Below are positions 1 through 9,118 of a DNA stretch of 64,000 bases, piece after piece (the stretch's first letter is position 1; every line of letters starts with the position of its first letter). A model generated the notes under the pieces. That model had not been told where the DNA came from. It saw nothing but the letters and a program-made list of their open reading frames with translations, and made no database searches. The position numbers and the translations under genes were made by a program. The stretch is from assembly GCF_003971065.1 (NCBI RefSeq), contig NZ_RYDV01000001.1, positions 496,001 to 560,000 of the forward strand, read 5' to 3'. This stretch comes from Candidimonas sp. SYP-B2681. GTDB taxonomy: Bacteria > Pseudomonadota > Gammaproteobacteria > Burkholderiales > Burkholderiaceae_B.

Positions 1-722
1 TCGAGCAGAGCACGCATACGTTGCCAGTGGGACCCCTGCCAGAATATGCCTTCGCAAATATCGCAGGTGCTGAAATGCTCGTAGAGCGCTCGGGCGGTGG
101 GGGGAATACGGTCCAGCACAGATGCCTTCTCTATAGAACGCAACGGTGTATTGCATTGTAGGCACAAGCTAAATGGCCGGGCGCTGCTCGTCAAGTCCAG
201 ACGGTCGAATATTTCACGTAATTGCTGCGCTGGTTTCAGCGTATGCACATAGCACCCGTGCGTAATGGTTCGCCGCTTAAGCAGCTCACGATCGCGCGTC
301 AGAACGATTCGGCTTTCTTGCGCCGCGATGGTTTCAATTTCATCGTCCTGGAAGTTGTTGTTATAAAGGGTGTCAAATCCGGCCAGCCGCAATAGGCGCG
401 CAAGTCCGCCCAAGTGCGCATCAGCAATGAAGCGCAAAGTCCGTAACGGCCGGGCACGCACTCTCAGTAAATGGCTCACGTCGAACGTTTCAAACTTCGG
501 ATACACCGCTATTCGGTCGCCGTCTTTCACTAAGGCGTTGAAATCGACCGACTCTCCATTGACCAGGACTATCTCGACTTCGGTATGGGGAACACCCAAG
601 GCTTCGATCATGTGCTTGACCGTTGCGGCGCGCGCACATGGACTGGAAAATGATCGCTGGCGCCGCTCAGGTGCCAGAAAATCGTTCAGCTCTTCGTAGA
701 ATCGAAACGTGGCCGTTACCAT
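1..722 (-). CDS. Ub-Mut7-C domain protein (partial, 3' end outside window)
   Basis: The minus strand reads open from an ATG at 722-720 to the left edge, about 240 residues. Residues 1-80 look like a ubiquitin/ThiS-type fold that keeps a valine-asparagine-glycine-glutamate turn. From about residue 95 a Mut7-C RNase domain follows, with the usual acidic residue in IADAHLGGLARLLR and a VLTRDRELL segment. A CLQC/CDIC cysteine pair near the C-terminus fits the family's zinc ribbon. Families with this architecture are predicted nucleases of PIN-like fold with no proven substrate. Only a few residues are probably missing. It lies 34 bp downstream of the PhzF-like gene on the same strand and may be cotranscribed with it. 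Confidence 0.8.
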   Translation of the reverse strand, partial: MVTATFRFYEELNDFLAPERRQRSFSSPCARAATVKHMIEALGVPHTEVEIVLVNGESVDFNALVKDGDRIAVYPKFETFDVSHLLRVRARPLRTLRFIADAHLGGLARLLRLAGFDTLYNNNFQDDEIETIAAQESRIVLTRDRELLKRRTITHGCYVHTLKPAQQLREIFDRLDLTSSARPFSLCLQCNTPLRSIEKASVLDRIPPTARALYEHFSTCDICEGIFWQGSHWQRMRALL

Positions 723-756
723 GATGGTTAGATGCTATTCGGCGAACCAGCAGTGC

Positions 757-1617
757 CTACTTTTCTGTGATCATCCTTGCCGTGCCGGAAACACGGACCG
801 AGCTTCCGGGTACGAAGGAGAATTCCGCACGCAAATGAGATGGACGCCCCATATCCTGCCCTTGAAGGATATCAATCCCGCCATTATGTGCCCAGCCTAT
901 GTCGCGCAAATACCCCGCCAGGGCCGCGGCCGCGGCGCCGGTAGCCGGGTCTTCGTAAATGCCTCCCGATGCGAAAGCGTTACGGGAATGAAATCGGGTG
1001 GAGGTTTCGGCATGCATCCATGCTACGGTGGTGACGCCGAATCGCTTCATGAACTCACGACCTGCCGCCAAGTCATATTCCATGGCGCTAAGCTGTTCGC
1101 GTGTCTTTAATGCCAGAATCAAATGGTCCGCACCGGCATTGGCGCGCGCGGGCGGGATCCTCATATCGAGATCATTGGCCGAGTACCCAAATAGCGCTAA
1201 AACCTCAGCTTGAAGGTCGGTTTCCATGCCGCTGCTACGGGTTGCAGGCGACTGCAGTGCGGCGCGAATCAAATCACCAGCCTGCTGGGCCTCCACGGTA
1301 ATATCGGCATTATTGGTGGTCAGGGCGAAGATGCCATCGCCTTTTTCGCGGGCCAGCGCCGCCCCTAGCGCAATGGTGGCGTGGCCACAAAAAGGAACTT
1401 CTGATTCAGGGGAAAAATAGCGGACCCTCCACCCGTTGCCGGATTCAACGGCAAAGGCCGTTTCCGAATACCCCACCTGAGCTGCAATGCGCTGCATGAC
1501 AACGTCGTCTGGAAAGACGTCGTAGATGACAACCCCCGCGGGATTACCGCCTTGATTTCCTACGGAGAATGCGGCAATTCGTTGAACCCGGTCTGCGAGT
1601 CGGACATCGGTGTGCAT
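757..1617 (-). CDS. PhzF-family isomerase
   Basis: The 286-residue product has the two-lobed diaminopimelate-epimerase-like fold of PhzF proteins. The YSETAF segment near residue 50 carries the catalytic Glu (about 52). The PFCGHATIALG motif lies near residue 75, and the second-lobe EDPATGAAAAAL motif near residue 235. An in-frame extension to 1671 is possible, but the ATG at 1617 has an AGGAG six bases upstream and matches the family N-terminus. Family members outside phenazine clusters have mostly unknown substrates, and no phenazine genes are nearby, so only isomerase/epimerase-type chemistry is supported. Confidence 0.9.
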   Translation of the reverse strand: MHTDVRLADRVQRIAAFSVGNQGGNPAGVVIYDVFPDDVVMQRIAAQVGYSETAFAVESGNGWRVRYFSPESEVPFCGHATIALGAALAREKGDGIFALTTNNADITVEAQQAGDLIRAALQSPATRSSGMETDLQAEVLALFGYSANDLDMRIPPARANAGADHLILALKTREQLSAMEYDLAAGREFMKRFGVTTVAWMHAETSTRFHSRNAFASGGIYEDPATGAAAAALAGYLRDIGWAHNGGIDILQGQDMGRPSHLRAEFSFVPGSSVRVSGTARMITEK

Positions 1618-1688
1618 GACTGCTCCTGCTGGAAAATCGGCGAAAGGGTTGTCGATATCGCAATATAGCAAATAGGCGCCACTACAAC

Positions 1689-2414
1689 TTAGCGCACCGG
1701 CAGAAAGTTGAAGAGAAGCAGGCCTTGCATGTAATTGATGCCTACCCTGCGAAGGTTTTCGTCCAGCAAGTTGGCGACCAAGTCTAGCCTGCCCACCAAT
1801 TGGCCAAACTCCCGCTCGAAACTCAAATTCGCGATTTCACTAGATGCTTCATTGGCAAGTAGCAAAGGGTGTCCGGCCGCATTTCTTCGGGTCGCCAATA
1901 ACCATGATGCCACTTCTACGTTCCGGGCAGAATTATAGACGTGCTGAGCGTTCACGACATCGGTGGCATAGAAGCGTATTTTGCCATTATGGGCACGGAT
2001 GATCATGTCAGCCATGCCAAAGACAAAAGCGCCCACCCGGTCTCCCTGATACGCGGGGTCCATCGCCACAGACATAATCTCGACGTCGCGCAAAGAACCT
2101 AAACCAGAGGGTGCTTGCCCGGTCAAAATGGCTTTGCGCCCCTCGCGTACCGCTGAAGCAAGATCGGGGGCTCCCGTCTTGTGCCATTCAGTGGGATTTC
2201 GGCGATAGAGTTTTTCTAGCAGCCGAGTCAAGCTGTCTAGATTGTCGCGCATGGCAATAGTGAGGGTACGGTTAAAGTCGGTTTGCCCCAGCTGATCCGC
2301 AGACATTTCTTCAGTGTGAGGACTGCGGGAGCCTTGTACCCATGCGGGGCTGGCACAAGCGCTCAGCCCGATTACCATTACCGATAACACGCCAGCAATT
2401 ACGCCACTTCTCAT
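1689..2414 (-). CDS. putative lipoprotein, unknown function
   Basis: Starting at the ATG at 2414, the product is 241 residues and begins with a short basic stretch, a hydrophobic core and the lipobox LSAC, with the lipidated Cys near residue 19. This supports export and lipid anchoring. A longer in-frame ORF to 2555 would place 47 residues ahead of the signal peptide and is unlikely. The rest is helical, mixed-charge and matches no domain I recognise. It lies between the PhzF-like gene and the Lrp regulator, all on the minus strand. Confidence 0.7.
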   Translation of the reverse strand: MRSGVIAGVLSVMVIGLSACASPAWVQGSRSPHTEEMSADQLGQTDFNRTLTIAMRDNLDSLTRLLEKLYRRNPTEWHKTGAPDLASAVREGRKAILTGQAPSGLGSLRDVEIMSVAMDPAYQGDRVGAFVFGMADMIIRAHNGKIRFYATDVVNAQHVYNSARNVEVASWLLATRRNAAGHPLLLANEASSEIANLSFEREFGQLVGRLDLVANLLDENLRRVGINYMQGLLLFNFLPVR

Positions 2415-2578
2415 GCGATGTTCAAACCCTTGTTGCTTGATTACAAGACGCCGGGTCGCTTTTCCGGGTTCGCCACTGACTTTATCAGAAACAGTCACTT
2501 GAGCGACAAAGGAAACGTGAGCAAATGTGGATTCGTCCAACCCCGTTCCGGCCATCGCGCCAAAAGATGGATTGTCGA

Positions 2579-3055
2579 TTAGCGGTTCATGATTTTTCTA
2601 TCAGCGCCGTGATATGGTTCGCAGAGCGGCGGAAGGCGTCTTTTCACCGGTGTGGTCTTGACGATAGCCGTATTGGTTTCCGCTTGATTCGATAGGGTGT
2701 CAAGGATGGCATCAAGTTGCTCCATTGAGCGAACGTTCAGCCTCGCAATGAAGCAGTCTTCGCCGGTGACCTTGTCGCACTCGGTAAACTCGGGTATGGC
2801 TTGAATCTGGCGCTCTACGATATGAAGCTGTCCGGGTAACGGCCTGATTCGGACAATGGCTTGCAAGAAGTACCCGAACGCCCTCGGGTCGACGTTTACC
2901 GTGTAGCCGGTGAGGACGCCTTTTTCTTCCAGACGCCGCAAACGCTCCGCAACGCTTGGCGAAGAAAGCCCGCTGATTCGCGCAAGGGCTTTGAGCGACA
3001 GGCGCGAGTCTTCCATTAGCGCTGCAATGATATTTCGGTCAATTTCGTCAGGCAT
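2579..3055 (-). CDS. Lrp/AsnC-family transcriptional regulator
   Basis: The 158-residue protein has an AsnC-type winged helix-turn-helix at residues 4-60 (DRNIIAALMEDSRLSLKALA, then the recognition helix around SSPSVAERLRRLEEKG). A RAM effector-binding/oligomerisation domain follows at about residues 66-140. Length and layout match the family. It is divergent from a DMT exporter gene across a 134-bp gap. Lrp-type regulators often control a divergent amino acid exporter, so it may sense the exporter's substrate (inference). Confidence 0.92.
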   Translation of the reverse strand: MPDEIDRNIIAALMEDSRLSLKALARISGLSSPSVAERLRRLEEKGVLTGYTVNVDPRAFGYFLQAIVRIRPLPGQLHIVERQIQAIPEFTECDKVTGEDCFIARLNVRSMEQLDAILDTLSNQAETNTAIVKTTPVKRRLPPLCEPYHGADRKIMNR

Positions 3056-3189
3056 AACTATTGTGGAAGATAATTCAGACCGCAGCCTTTATAAAAAAGG
3101 AATTCCGTCAGCTTTGCTTTATTTTAGATATGGATCCTGAAAAGGGAAAGTATCACACTTTAGCTGTCTGAAAACTAAGGAGTGCCGTG

Positions 3190-4083
3190 ATGGAAAATCA
3201 AGTCAAACGGGGCACGATGGAAATGGCGGGCGCCATGTTGATATCAGGAACCATTGGTTGGTTCGTATTGATTTCGGGCCAACCTATTATCGATGTCGTG
3301 TTCTGGCGTTGCGCCTTTGGTGCCGCAACCTTGTTGTTAATCTGCGGATTATTAGGTGTTTTGCGGCCAAGTCTTTTAAGTTGGCCGGTGTTCAGTGTGG
3401 CGGTGCTTAGCGGGATTGCGATCGTGGCGAACTGGGCGCTGTTATTTTCGGCGTACTCAAGAGCTTCGATTGGTATCGCGACTGCGGTTTATAACACCCA
3501 GCCTTTCATGTTGGTGGCATTGGGTGCATTGTTCCTAGGCGAGCGAATTACTTTCGACAAGCTGATGTGGCTTACAGTGGCCTTCATTGGCATGCTGGCG
3601 ATTACTCAATCGCACGGCGATTCGGGTTACGGGGGCCAGAGTTACTTGTTCGGTATCGCGCTATCACTTGCCGCGGCTTTCTTGTATGCGATAGCCGCGC
3701 TATTGGTAAAAAGGCTTACGGGGACGCCACCGCACTTGATCGCGCTGATACAAGTCTGTACCGGTATTCTGCTGTTGGCTCCATTCGCACAAATTAGCGC
3801 TTTACCCGTCTATCAGCCAGCCGCTTTATTAACGCTAGTAGCTTTGGGTATTGTGCATACGGGGGTAATGTACGTGTTGCTGTATGGGGCAATACAAAAG
3901 CTTCCCACAGCACTGACCGGGGCGCTGTCGTTCATTTATCCAGTAGTCGCAATAATTGTGGACTGGCTGGCATTCGGGCACCGACTGCAATGGATGCAGT
4001 GGTTTGGTGTCGCAGCGATCCTTTTCGCTGCGGCGGCCATGCGACAAGGGTGGTCCTTACGTTGGCGCAAGGCTCCTACCTGA
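3190..4083 (+). CDS. EamA/DMT-family transporter
   Basis: This is a 297-residue integral membrane protein with ten hydrophobic segments arranged as two EamA repeats (about 10-140 and 155-290). The start is the ATG at 3190, seven bases after AAGGAG at 3177-3182; an immediately preceding GTG is less well placed. DMT carriers export amino acids or other small metabolites from the cytoplasm. The divergent Lrp-type regulator suggests an amino acid or amino-acid-like substrate. The exact substrate cannot be read from the sequence. Confidence 0.88.
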   Translation: MENQVKRGTMEMAGAMLISGTIGWFVLISGQPIIDVVFWRCAFGAATLLLICGLLGVLRPSLLSWPVFSVAVLSGIAIVANWALLFSAYSRASIGIATAVYNTQPFMLVALGALFLGERITFDKLMWLTVAFIGMLAITQSHGDSGYGGQSYLFGIALSLAAAFLYAIAALLVKRLTGTPPHLIALIQVCTGILLLAPFAQISALPVYQPAALLTLVALGIVHTGVMYVLLYGAIQKLPTALTGALSFIYPVVAIIVDWLAFGHRLQWMQWFGVAAILFAAAAMRQGWSLRWRKAPT

Positions 4084-4123
4084 GCACCGGTATTTCAGCG
4101 AACGAAGCAAGATTCATCAGGCG

Positions 4124-5008
4124 TCACGGCTTAGCTGGCAGCCGCTCAAGTAGCCGCCGGGCATCGAACGGCGCCTGAACTTTTTGGTCGTTATCGAAGT
4201 AACAAAAGACGTCACGAGTGGCTCGGCGTGTTGCTGGCTTCACGGAGATGCGTCGAGGGTCGTCAGGTTCGTGCCCTCTAGCCCATACTTGGATACGGGA
4301 CGCCCACCGGTCCAGGGCCGCATCGCTGTACTTGCCGCCATACAAGGTTTCGGTGCCGTGCAGTCGCATGTAGACGAAGTCAGACGTCAGGTCTTCGGCA
4401 TAGGGCCAATCCCTTTTCACTGAGTCAGAGACCACCATGGCCGCGTGATATTTTCGCAGTAGAGTAATAAATGAATCGTCGCAAAAGCTGGGGTGGCGGA
4501 CCTCTATCGCATGGCGCAATCGATGCCGTTTGGTGGTCGTGATTAAGGGGTGTTTAACGCGCTCATCATGCTGGGCAGCAAGGCGTGAAGCCTCATCTGT
4601 ATTCCTGGGAAGTAGCTGCAAGATGAACTCCATTTTTCCTTCATCATATTGATAACTGGGTGGGAACTGCCACAGAACCGGTCCAAGTTTTTCGCGCAAT
4701 TTAAAGACTCCAGAAGCAAAGAAATTGGCGATTGCAGGAAGCGTCCTGATGCCATCTGTGAAACGCAGCACATGGGTCAGGTAGCGGGGCCCCTTGACGC
4801 TGAATATGAACGAGGGCGGCGTCGCCTGGTACCAGTTGTCATAGCGCTCAGGGGTCTGCAACGAGTAAAACGATCCATTGATTTCGATTGTCTGCACTTG
4901 GCGCGACGCGAATTCCAGCTCTCGTGTCTGTGCAAGATCGGAGGGATAAAACGACTTTCGCCAACCGGCGTAGCGCCAACCCGAAATGCCGATGTGGGTA
5001 TGGCGCAT
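4124..5008 (-). CDS. DUF72 (YecE-like) protein
   Basis: The 294-residue protein starts with the family hallmark, a GISGWRYAGWRKSFYP segment, followed by a TIEINGSFY segment near residue 40. Both are typical of DUF72/YecE proteins, which have a TIM-barrel-like fold and no established reaction. Later segments such as VKGPRYLTH and the AIEVRHPSF motif also fit. It is convergent with the DMT exporter, leaving a 40-bp gap. Confidence 0.88.
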   Translation of the reverse strand: MRHTHIGISGWRYAGWRKSFYPSDLAQTRELEFASRQVQTIEINGSFYSLQTPERYDNWYQATPPSFIFSVKGPRYLTHVLRFTDGIRTLPAIANFFASGVFKLREKLGPVLWQFPPSYQYDEGKMEFILQLLPRNTDEASRLAAQHDERVKHPLITTTKRHRLRHAIEVRHPSFCDDSFITLLRKYHAAMVVSDSVKRDWPYAEDLTSDFVYMRLHGTETLYGGKYSDAALDRWASRIQVWARGHEPDDPRRISVKPATRRATRDVFCYFDNDQKVQAPFDARRLLERLPAKP

Positions 5009-5043
5009 AGAGAAATTCCTTGACCCCTGAATATGCCGACGGG

Positions 5044-5899
5044 CTAGAGCGCCGCCGCTCGTTCAGCCAGGCGCTGGATGCCTTGGCTTCTGGGCTTCAG
5101 GGCAAGTCGCTCGGCCGTAAGCGCCAAGGCCAATGTGCGGGAACGATTGCGCAAGGCAGCCTCGATCAGCGTTAGCGAAATAAGGTCTCGTTGTGCATGA
5201 CTTCCACCAAAGCGATGAGCAGTCGGGCGTAGACCTTCCAACTGCGATATGACTTCCTCGTAATCGCCATGCTCGAATGAAATAAGAGACCTTGCCAGCG
5301 GCAAACCGGCCTCTCTGGTCATCATGGCGTTGGTGCCGCTGCCATTTGCTGCGGTTTCCATGGTCGAGATCAAGGCCTGGGCGGCGTCGATCTCGCCGGC
5401 TCCCAGATAGGACATCAGGGCGTGAACATCGTTGAAAGCATAGTAACCATCGGCTTGGCGTGTCTGCCATATTGCCGCAATATCGCGCCACCTTTGTTTC
5501 GTATCAAGGTCTCGAAGGCGCAGTCGCCACAGAAGCGCCGATGCGTCGACCATGTCAAGAGCCATGTTGGAAGTACTGGAGCGCAGCAAGTTCGGCTTGC
5601 TCATAAAGAATGGTTTCCTCAAGTCCGAAAGCATACATTCCCAGGATGTATCCGAATCCCGGCTCTTGCTCACTCCACTGAGGAAGGGCGCGCGCAATAC
5701 GATCGCGCAGCATCGTCGATTGCCCCAGCAGAAAGTTGCCGATGTGCGCGACTTGCATTGCAAGGATATCGCGGGGGTAGTCAATGGCGATGGGGTCGCC
5801 GGAGTAACTGTTGAACAGTGCGAGGGCTTCTTCGTAACGGTCGAGCGAAAGTGGGTTGGCAGTGGATAGGGCGACTCCGCGTGCATCGGTCAAAGACAT
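5044..5899 (-). pseudogene. TTC38-like tetratricopeptide repeat protein, broken by deletions
   Basis: Two reading frames hold pieces of one family. The 5' piece (5899-5555) begins with the family N-terminus and contains the IAHLGNFLLGQSTMLRDR-type and GMYAFGLEET motifs. The 3' piece (about 5586-5044, another frame) contains the ALDMVDASALLWRLRLRD and YYAFNDVHALMSYLGAGE motifs found in the C-terminal half of TTC38-like proteins. Full-length bacterial members are around 430 residues; here the pieces total about 290. From memory of the family, one stretch is missing in frame between YSGDPIA and YPRDILAMQ. A second is missing, with a frame change, near 5570-5590. The gene is therefore probably non-functional. 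An ATG at 5899 with AGGAGG upstream remains. Confidence 0.75.
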
Positions 5900-6278
5900 G
5901 ATGTCCTCCTGTTAAGCGTAACAGTTCCTTGTGGCTTGCCGTTGGATGGAGTGGGTCTTGCCGCCGCCTAAATTATAGTGAATGCCGTGGTTTTAATGGA
6001 TTTTTAGGAGCACAGCGTGCGACTAAGTGCAACTGGTTGAATTTTCCAGGGTCGCAATGTAGGCTGCTCAACACTTATTCTTACAGAAGATGGCCTGCCA
6101 GTTGCAGGAAGGGAAGTGAGGCGCTAAAAAATTGGCCTCGAGCAGGAAACCGGCTAGCGACGATACGCCCGGCGTGCCGTGTATTATTGCTAGATTTCCG
6201 GCCGAATTCCTGCGGTTTCCTGCTGCAAAGGCAGCATTCGAATTTGGGCCGCAGTTTAACGATAAGAAGGGGAATGTA
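5900..6278. other. 379-bp non-coding stretch between TPR pseudogene and SDR gene
   Basis: No credible gene was found here; the open frames have no family resemblance and no ribosome site. On the minus strand a TATAAT hexamer (5977-5972) lies 73 bp ahead of the pseudogene start and may be its old promoter, without a clear -35 partner. The right half holds the nested inverted repeats described separately at 6141-6224. Confidence 0.5.
6141..6224. repeat. nested inverted repeats, candidate structured RNA element
   Basis: A perfect 12-bp inverted repeat (AGCAGGAAACCG at 6141-6152, CGGTTTCCTGCT at 6213-6224) encloses a second pair (CTAGC at 6154-6158, GCTAG at 6189-6193). Inside that is a third pair (ATACGC at 6163-6168 with GTGTAT at 6179-6184, one G-U). 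The arms are properly nested, so the region could fold as one long stem with internal loops. It ends 54 bp before the SDR start. No T-run follows, so it is not a standard terminator. It matches no riboswitch class I recognise. Confidence 0.55.
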
Positions 6279-7037
6279 GTGGAAAAGACGGCAGGTGTGG
6301 CGTTAGTAACCGGGGCGGGAAGCGGTATTGGGCGAGCAGTGGCGTTAGAGCTTTTAGCCAATGGATACCGTGTTGTCCTATGTGGTCGACGGGCCGAAGC
6401 GCTTCAGCAGACGCGCGATATGGCTGCAGGCGACGGGGCGCGGGCTCTCGTTATACCCACCGATGTCACGGACGAAAATTCTGTGCAACGGCTTTTCGAC
6501 CAAATAGAAAAAGAATATGGCCGGCTTGATTTGCTGTTCAATAACGCAGGCCGTGGCGCTCCAGCCGTGCCTATCGAAGATTTACCAGTATCGGTCTGGC
6601 GAGCCGTCGTTGATGTAAATCTGACCGGTATGTTCCTATGTGCGCAGGCGGCCATACGCCTGATGAAAAAACAGCAGCCTCAAGGCGGACGCATTATCAA
6701 TAATGGCTCGATTTCAGCCTCAGCGCCCAGACCATACTCCATCGCCTACACGGCAACCAAGCATGGCGTCAGCGGCCTCACAAAATCGATTTCTCTGGAT
6801 TGCCGTCCGTACAATATTGCTTGTGGCCAAATCGACATCGGTAACGCCGCCACCGAAATGACAGATCGTATGGCCGCCGGTGTGTTGCAAGCCGATGGGG
6901 TAATCAAACCCGAGCCTCGCATGGACGTCGCTCACGTTGCCCGCGCGATTAGGCACATGGCAGCACTGCCACTGGACGCCAATGTCCAATTTATGACGAT
7001 TATGGCAACCAATATGCCTTTTGTCGGGCGCGGCTGA
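6279..7037 (+). CDS. SDR-family NAD(P)-dependent oxidoreductase
   Basis: From the GTG at 6279 (GAAGGGG seven bases upstream) the product is 252 residues, the classical SDR length. The cofactor-binding TGAGSGIG motif lies at residues 11-18, NNAG at 88-91, and catalytic Ser144, Tyr157 and Lys161 are present in NGSIS and YTATK. An in-frame extension to 6132 would add 49 residues that run through the inverted-repeat element and look non-coding. The enzyme should oxidise or reduce a hydroxyl/carbonyl group. The substrate is unknown, and the neighbouring DUF924 gene gives no hint. Confidence 0.92.
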   Translation: MEKTAGVALVTGAGSGIGRAVALELLANGYRVVLCGRRAEALQQTRDMAAGDGARALVIPTDVTDENSVQRLFDQIEKEYGRLDLLFNNAGRGAPAVPIEDLPVSVWRAVVDVNLTGMFLCAQAAIRLMKKQQPQGGRIINNGSISASAPRPYSIAYTATKHGVSGLTKSISLDCRPYNIACGQIDIGNAATEMTDRMAAGVLQADGVIKPEPRMDVAHVARAIRHMAALPLDANVQFMTIMATNMPFVGRG

Positions 7038-7097
7038 TCTCGTTGGGCCGGCCCCGATTTAACCTTTCTCACAGAGTCGCAAGGAGCCACCCACACC

Positions 7098-7655
7098 ATG
7101 ACAGCACGCGTTCCGGACCTCAGGCACATCGGAGAAATCGTCCGTTTCTGGCGAGACGCGGGGCCGGCTCGCTGGTTTCAGAAAGATGGTGCTTTCGATT
7201 TTCGCTTTCGGGAACGCTTCATGCGATGGCACATGGCTGCGGCCCGCCGCGAGCTGGATCATTGGGCTACCGATGCCGAAGGCGCGTTTGCCCTATTGAT
7301 TCTGCTTGATCAGTTTCCCCGCAACGCCTTCCGGGGCACTGCCCACATGTTTGCGACAGACCCGTTGGCACGGCACTTCGCATCTGGAATGATCGGGGCT
7401 GGCCTCGATCGCCAAATAGAGCCATCGTTGCGCTTATTCTGCTATTTGCCATTCGAGCATTCCGAGTTGCTTATCGACCAGGAGCGGTCTCTGTTTCTTC
7501 ACGCCGGGTTGGATCCCTCACTGGGAAAATGGGCCCAGGAACACCATCGCATTATCGTCCGCTTCGGCCGGTTTCCGCACCGAAATATGTTGTTGGGCCG
7601 CGAGACGACAGCCGAGGAGCAAGATTTTCTCGATAAGGGCGGCTTTGCAGGCTAA
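7098..7655 (+). CDS. DUF924 family protein
   Basis: This 185-residue protein begins with the FWRDAG...WF segment and carries the LLILLDQFPRNAFRGTA core and the FCYLPFEHSE motif that define DUF924, an all-helical TPR-like family of unknown role. AAGGAG lies upstream of the ATG. It follows the SDR gene by 60 bp on the same strand. A C-terminal KWAQEHHRIIVRFGRFPHRN segment completes the family pattern, so the gene appears intact. Confidence 0.9.
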   Translation: MTARVPDLRHIGEIVRFWRDAGPARWFQKDGAFDFRFRERFMRWHMAAARRELDHWATDAEGAFALLILLDQFPRNAFRGTAHMFATDPLARHFASGMIGAGLDRQIEPSLRLFCYLPFEHSELLIDQERSLFLHAGLDPSLGKWAQEHHRIIVRFGRFPHRNMLLGRETTAEEQDFLDKGGFAG

Positions 7656-7688
7656 ATCATCATGGGACGGTGAAGCTTGGTTTTTTGA

Positions 7689-9002
7689 TCAGGCAGCAGG
7701 GTCCTGCGATTTCATGTCCCGCGTCAACCATAGTACGCAAGCAAATGCCATCAAGCCAAGAAGGCTGGAGATCCACAATGACGATGCACCCCATTTTTGG
7801 ATCAAGAATCCAAAAAGGAATGGGGATGTCGCTTGAGCTACACGTGCCGGAACCATTAGAAGCCCCTGACGCAGACCGTAGCCGTGGGGGCCGAAAATAA
7901 CCAGTGGCAACGTTCCCTTCGCAATGGTAAGAATGCCATTTCCTGCGCCATGCAGCAGGGTGAACAGCACAGCGGCCGGAGCGCCAAAAAACATCAGGCA
8001 AGCGGCGCCTACAGGATGCAAAAGCGTCGCGATTTTTGCCGACAGCAAAGGATGGACACGACGAAGCAGCCCGAACTCCATGAGGCGGGCTACAACCTGA
8101 GCAGGCCCTACGAGCGCCGCGACCGCTACGGCAGATGCCAGTGTAAGACCTGAGTCCTGTAGCAAGCGAGGCAGGTGAGCGGCCATTGCTGTGCTGACGA
8201 ACCACGTAACGGCGAATACCGTTGCCAGCAACACGCTCGCGCGCCTCGCAGGACCGGTGTTCTGGCAATAATTGGATCGAGTCTTGTGTTCGGCTAAGCC
8301 CATTGGGACATCCGATGGTGGCGCGGGAAGTGTAGAATCCGCATGCTCGCTTGGCACTGTAACCTTCGGTATGGAGGCGTTGAGGGGCAAACCTATAAAC
8401 AAATGAAGTGCAGCCCATGACATACATGCGCTTCGCCAACCGTATTCGAGCTCAAGCCATGCTGAAAGCGGCCAGCCCAGCGTGCTGGCGAAACCCGCAA
8501 AGAGAGTAATGCCGGTGATGGCACTCCTCGCGTTGTGCCCATATAAGCGAACCGCAGTGGAAAAGGCAGCTTCGTAAAGGCCGGCGCCCATTGCGGCGCC
8601 GATAATCAGCCACGAAGCGAAGAAAACAATAGCGTCCTGAGCCAAGGCAAGCCCTGTAAGCCCCAAGGCGAAAATGATGTTGGTCGCAATCAGGATAGGG
8701 CGGCCGCCATATCGATCAATGCTACGCCCGGCCAGCGGACCTAGGAAGGCAGCAAGTACCAGGGCCGCCGAGAACGCGGCAAAAACGAGCTGGACCGATA
8801 TGCCAATGTCGCGCGCCATCGATGTCGCCAACATTGCCGGGAGATAGTAAGACGATGCCCATGCCAATGTCTGGGTAATCCCTAACGTACTTACAGTGAC
8901 GGCACGGGCGCGGGAAATAGGAGCCTCCTTCGTTTTTGGCCATGATAATTCATAAACACTTGGTAAGACAGAGTTACTTCCCGCCATCATTAAGACGTTC
9001 AC
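7689..9002 (-). CDS. MFS transporter
   Basis: The product has about twelve hydrophobic helices and a loop A motif of the form GxLAGRSIDRYGGR around residue 95. A central cytoplasmic loop near residues 195-235 joins the two halves. It resembles the monocarboxylate/oxalate-formate or YbfB-like branch of the major facilitator superfamily; the substrate is unknown. I chose GTG at 9002 because GGAG lies five bases upstream. TTG at 9023 and ATG at 8990 are alternatives. It is convergent with the DUF924 gene. Confidence 0.85.
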   Translation of the reverse strand: MNVLMMAGSNSVLPSVYELSWPKTKEAPISRARAVTVSTLGITQTLAWASSYYLPAMLATSMARDIGISVQLVFAAFSAALVLAAFLGPLAGRSIDRYGGRPILIATNIIFALGLTGLALAQDAIVFFASWLIIGAAMGAGLYEAAFSTAVRLYGHNARSAITGITLFAGFASTLGWPLSAWLELEYGWRSACMSWAALHLFIGLPLNASIPKVTVPSEHADSTLPAPPSDVPMGLAEHKTRSNYCQNTGPARRASVLLATVFAVTWFVSTAMAAHLPRLLQDSGLTLASAVAVAALVGPAQVVARLMEFGLLRRVHPLLSAKIATLLHPVGAACLMFFGAPAAVLFTLLHGAGNGILTIAKGTLPLVIFGPHGYGLRQGLLMVPARVAQATSPFLFGFLIQKWGASSLWISSLLGLMAFACVLWLTRDMKSQDPAA

Positions 9003-9118
9003 ATGTTCTCCATGGCGCCTCAAAGTGAACCGGACAGGCTTCAGTGTCTGGATATTGGCCCACAGGCATGCTAGTGTCCTGGCTTTGTTACGTTTCTATT
9101 CTTTTCTTCTGGTGCCGT

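Noticed and set aside
709-1110. Plus-strand open frame over the PhzF-like gene
   Set aside because: The minus-strand PhzF-like frame has family motifs and a good ribosome site; the plus frame has neither.
3074-3172. TTCAGA/TCTGAA repeat between the Lrp and DMT genes
   Set aside because: Arms are 88 bp apart with a bulge and only six perfect pairs; not enough to call an Lrp operator.
8884-8941. AAGGAGG followed by ATT inside the MFS gene as an alternative start
   Set aside because: ATT starts are very rare; the GTG at 9002 or ATG at 8990 is more likely and the upstream residues read as coding.
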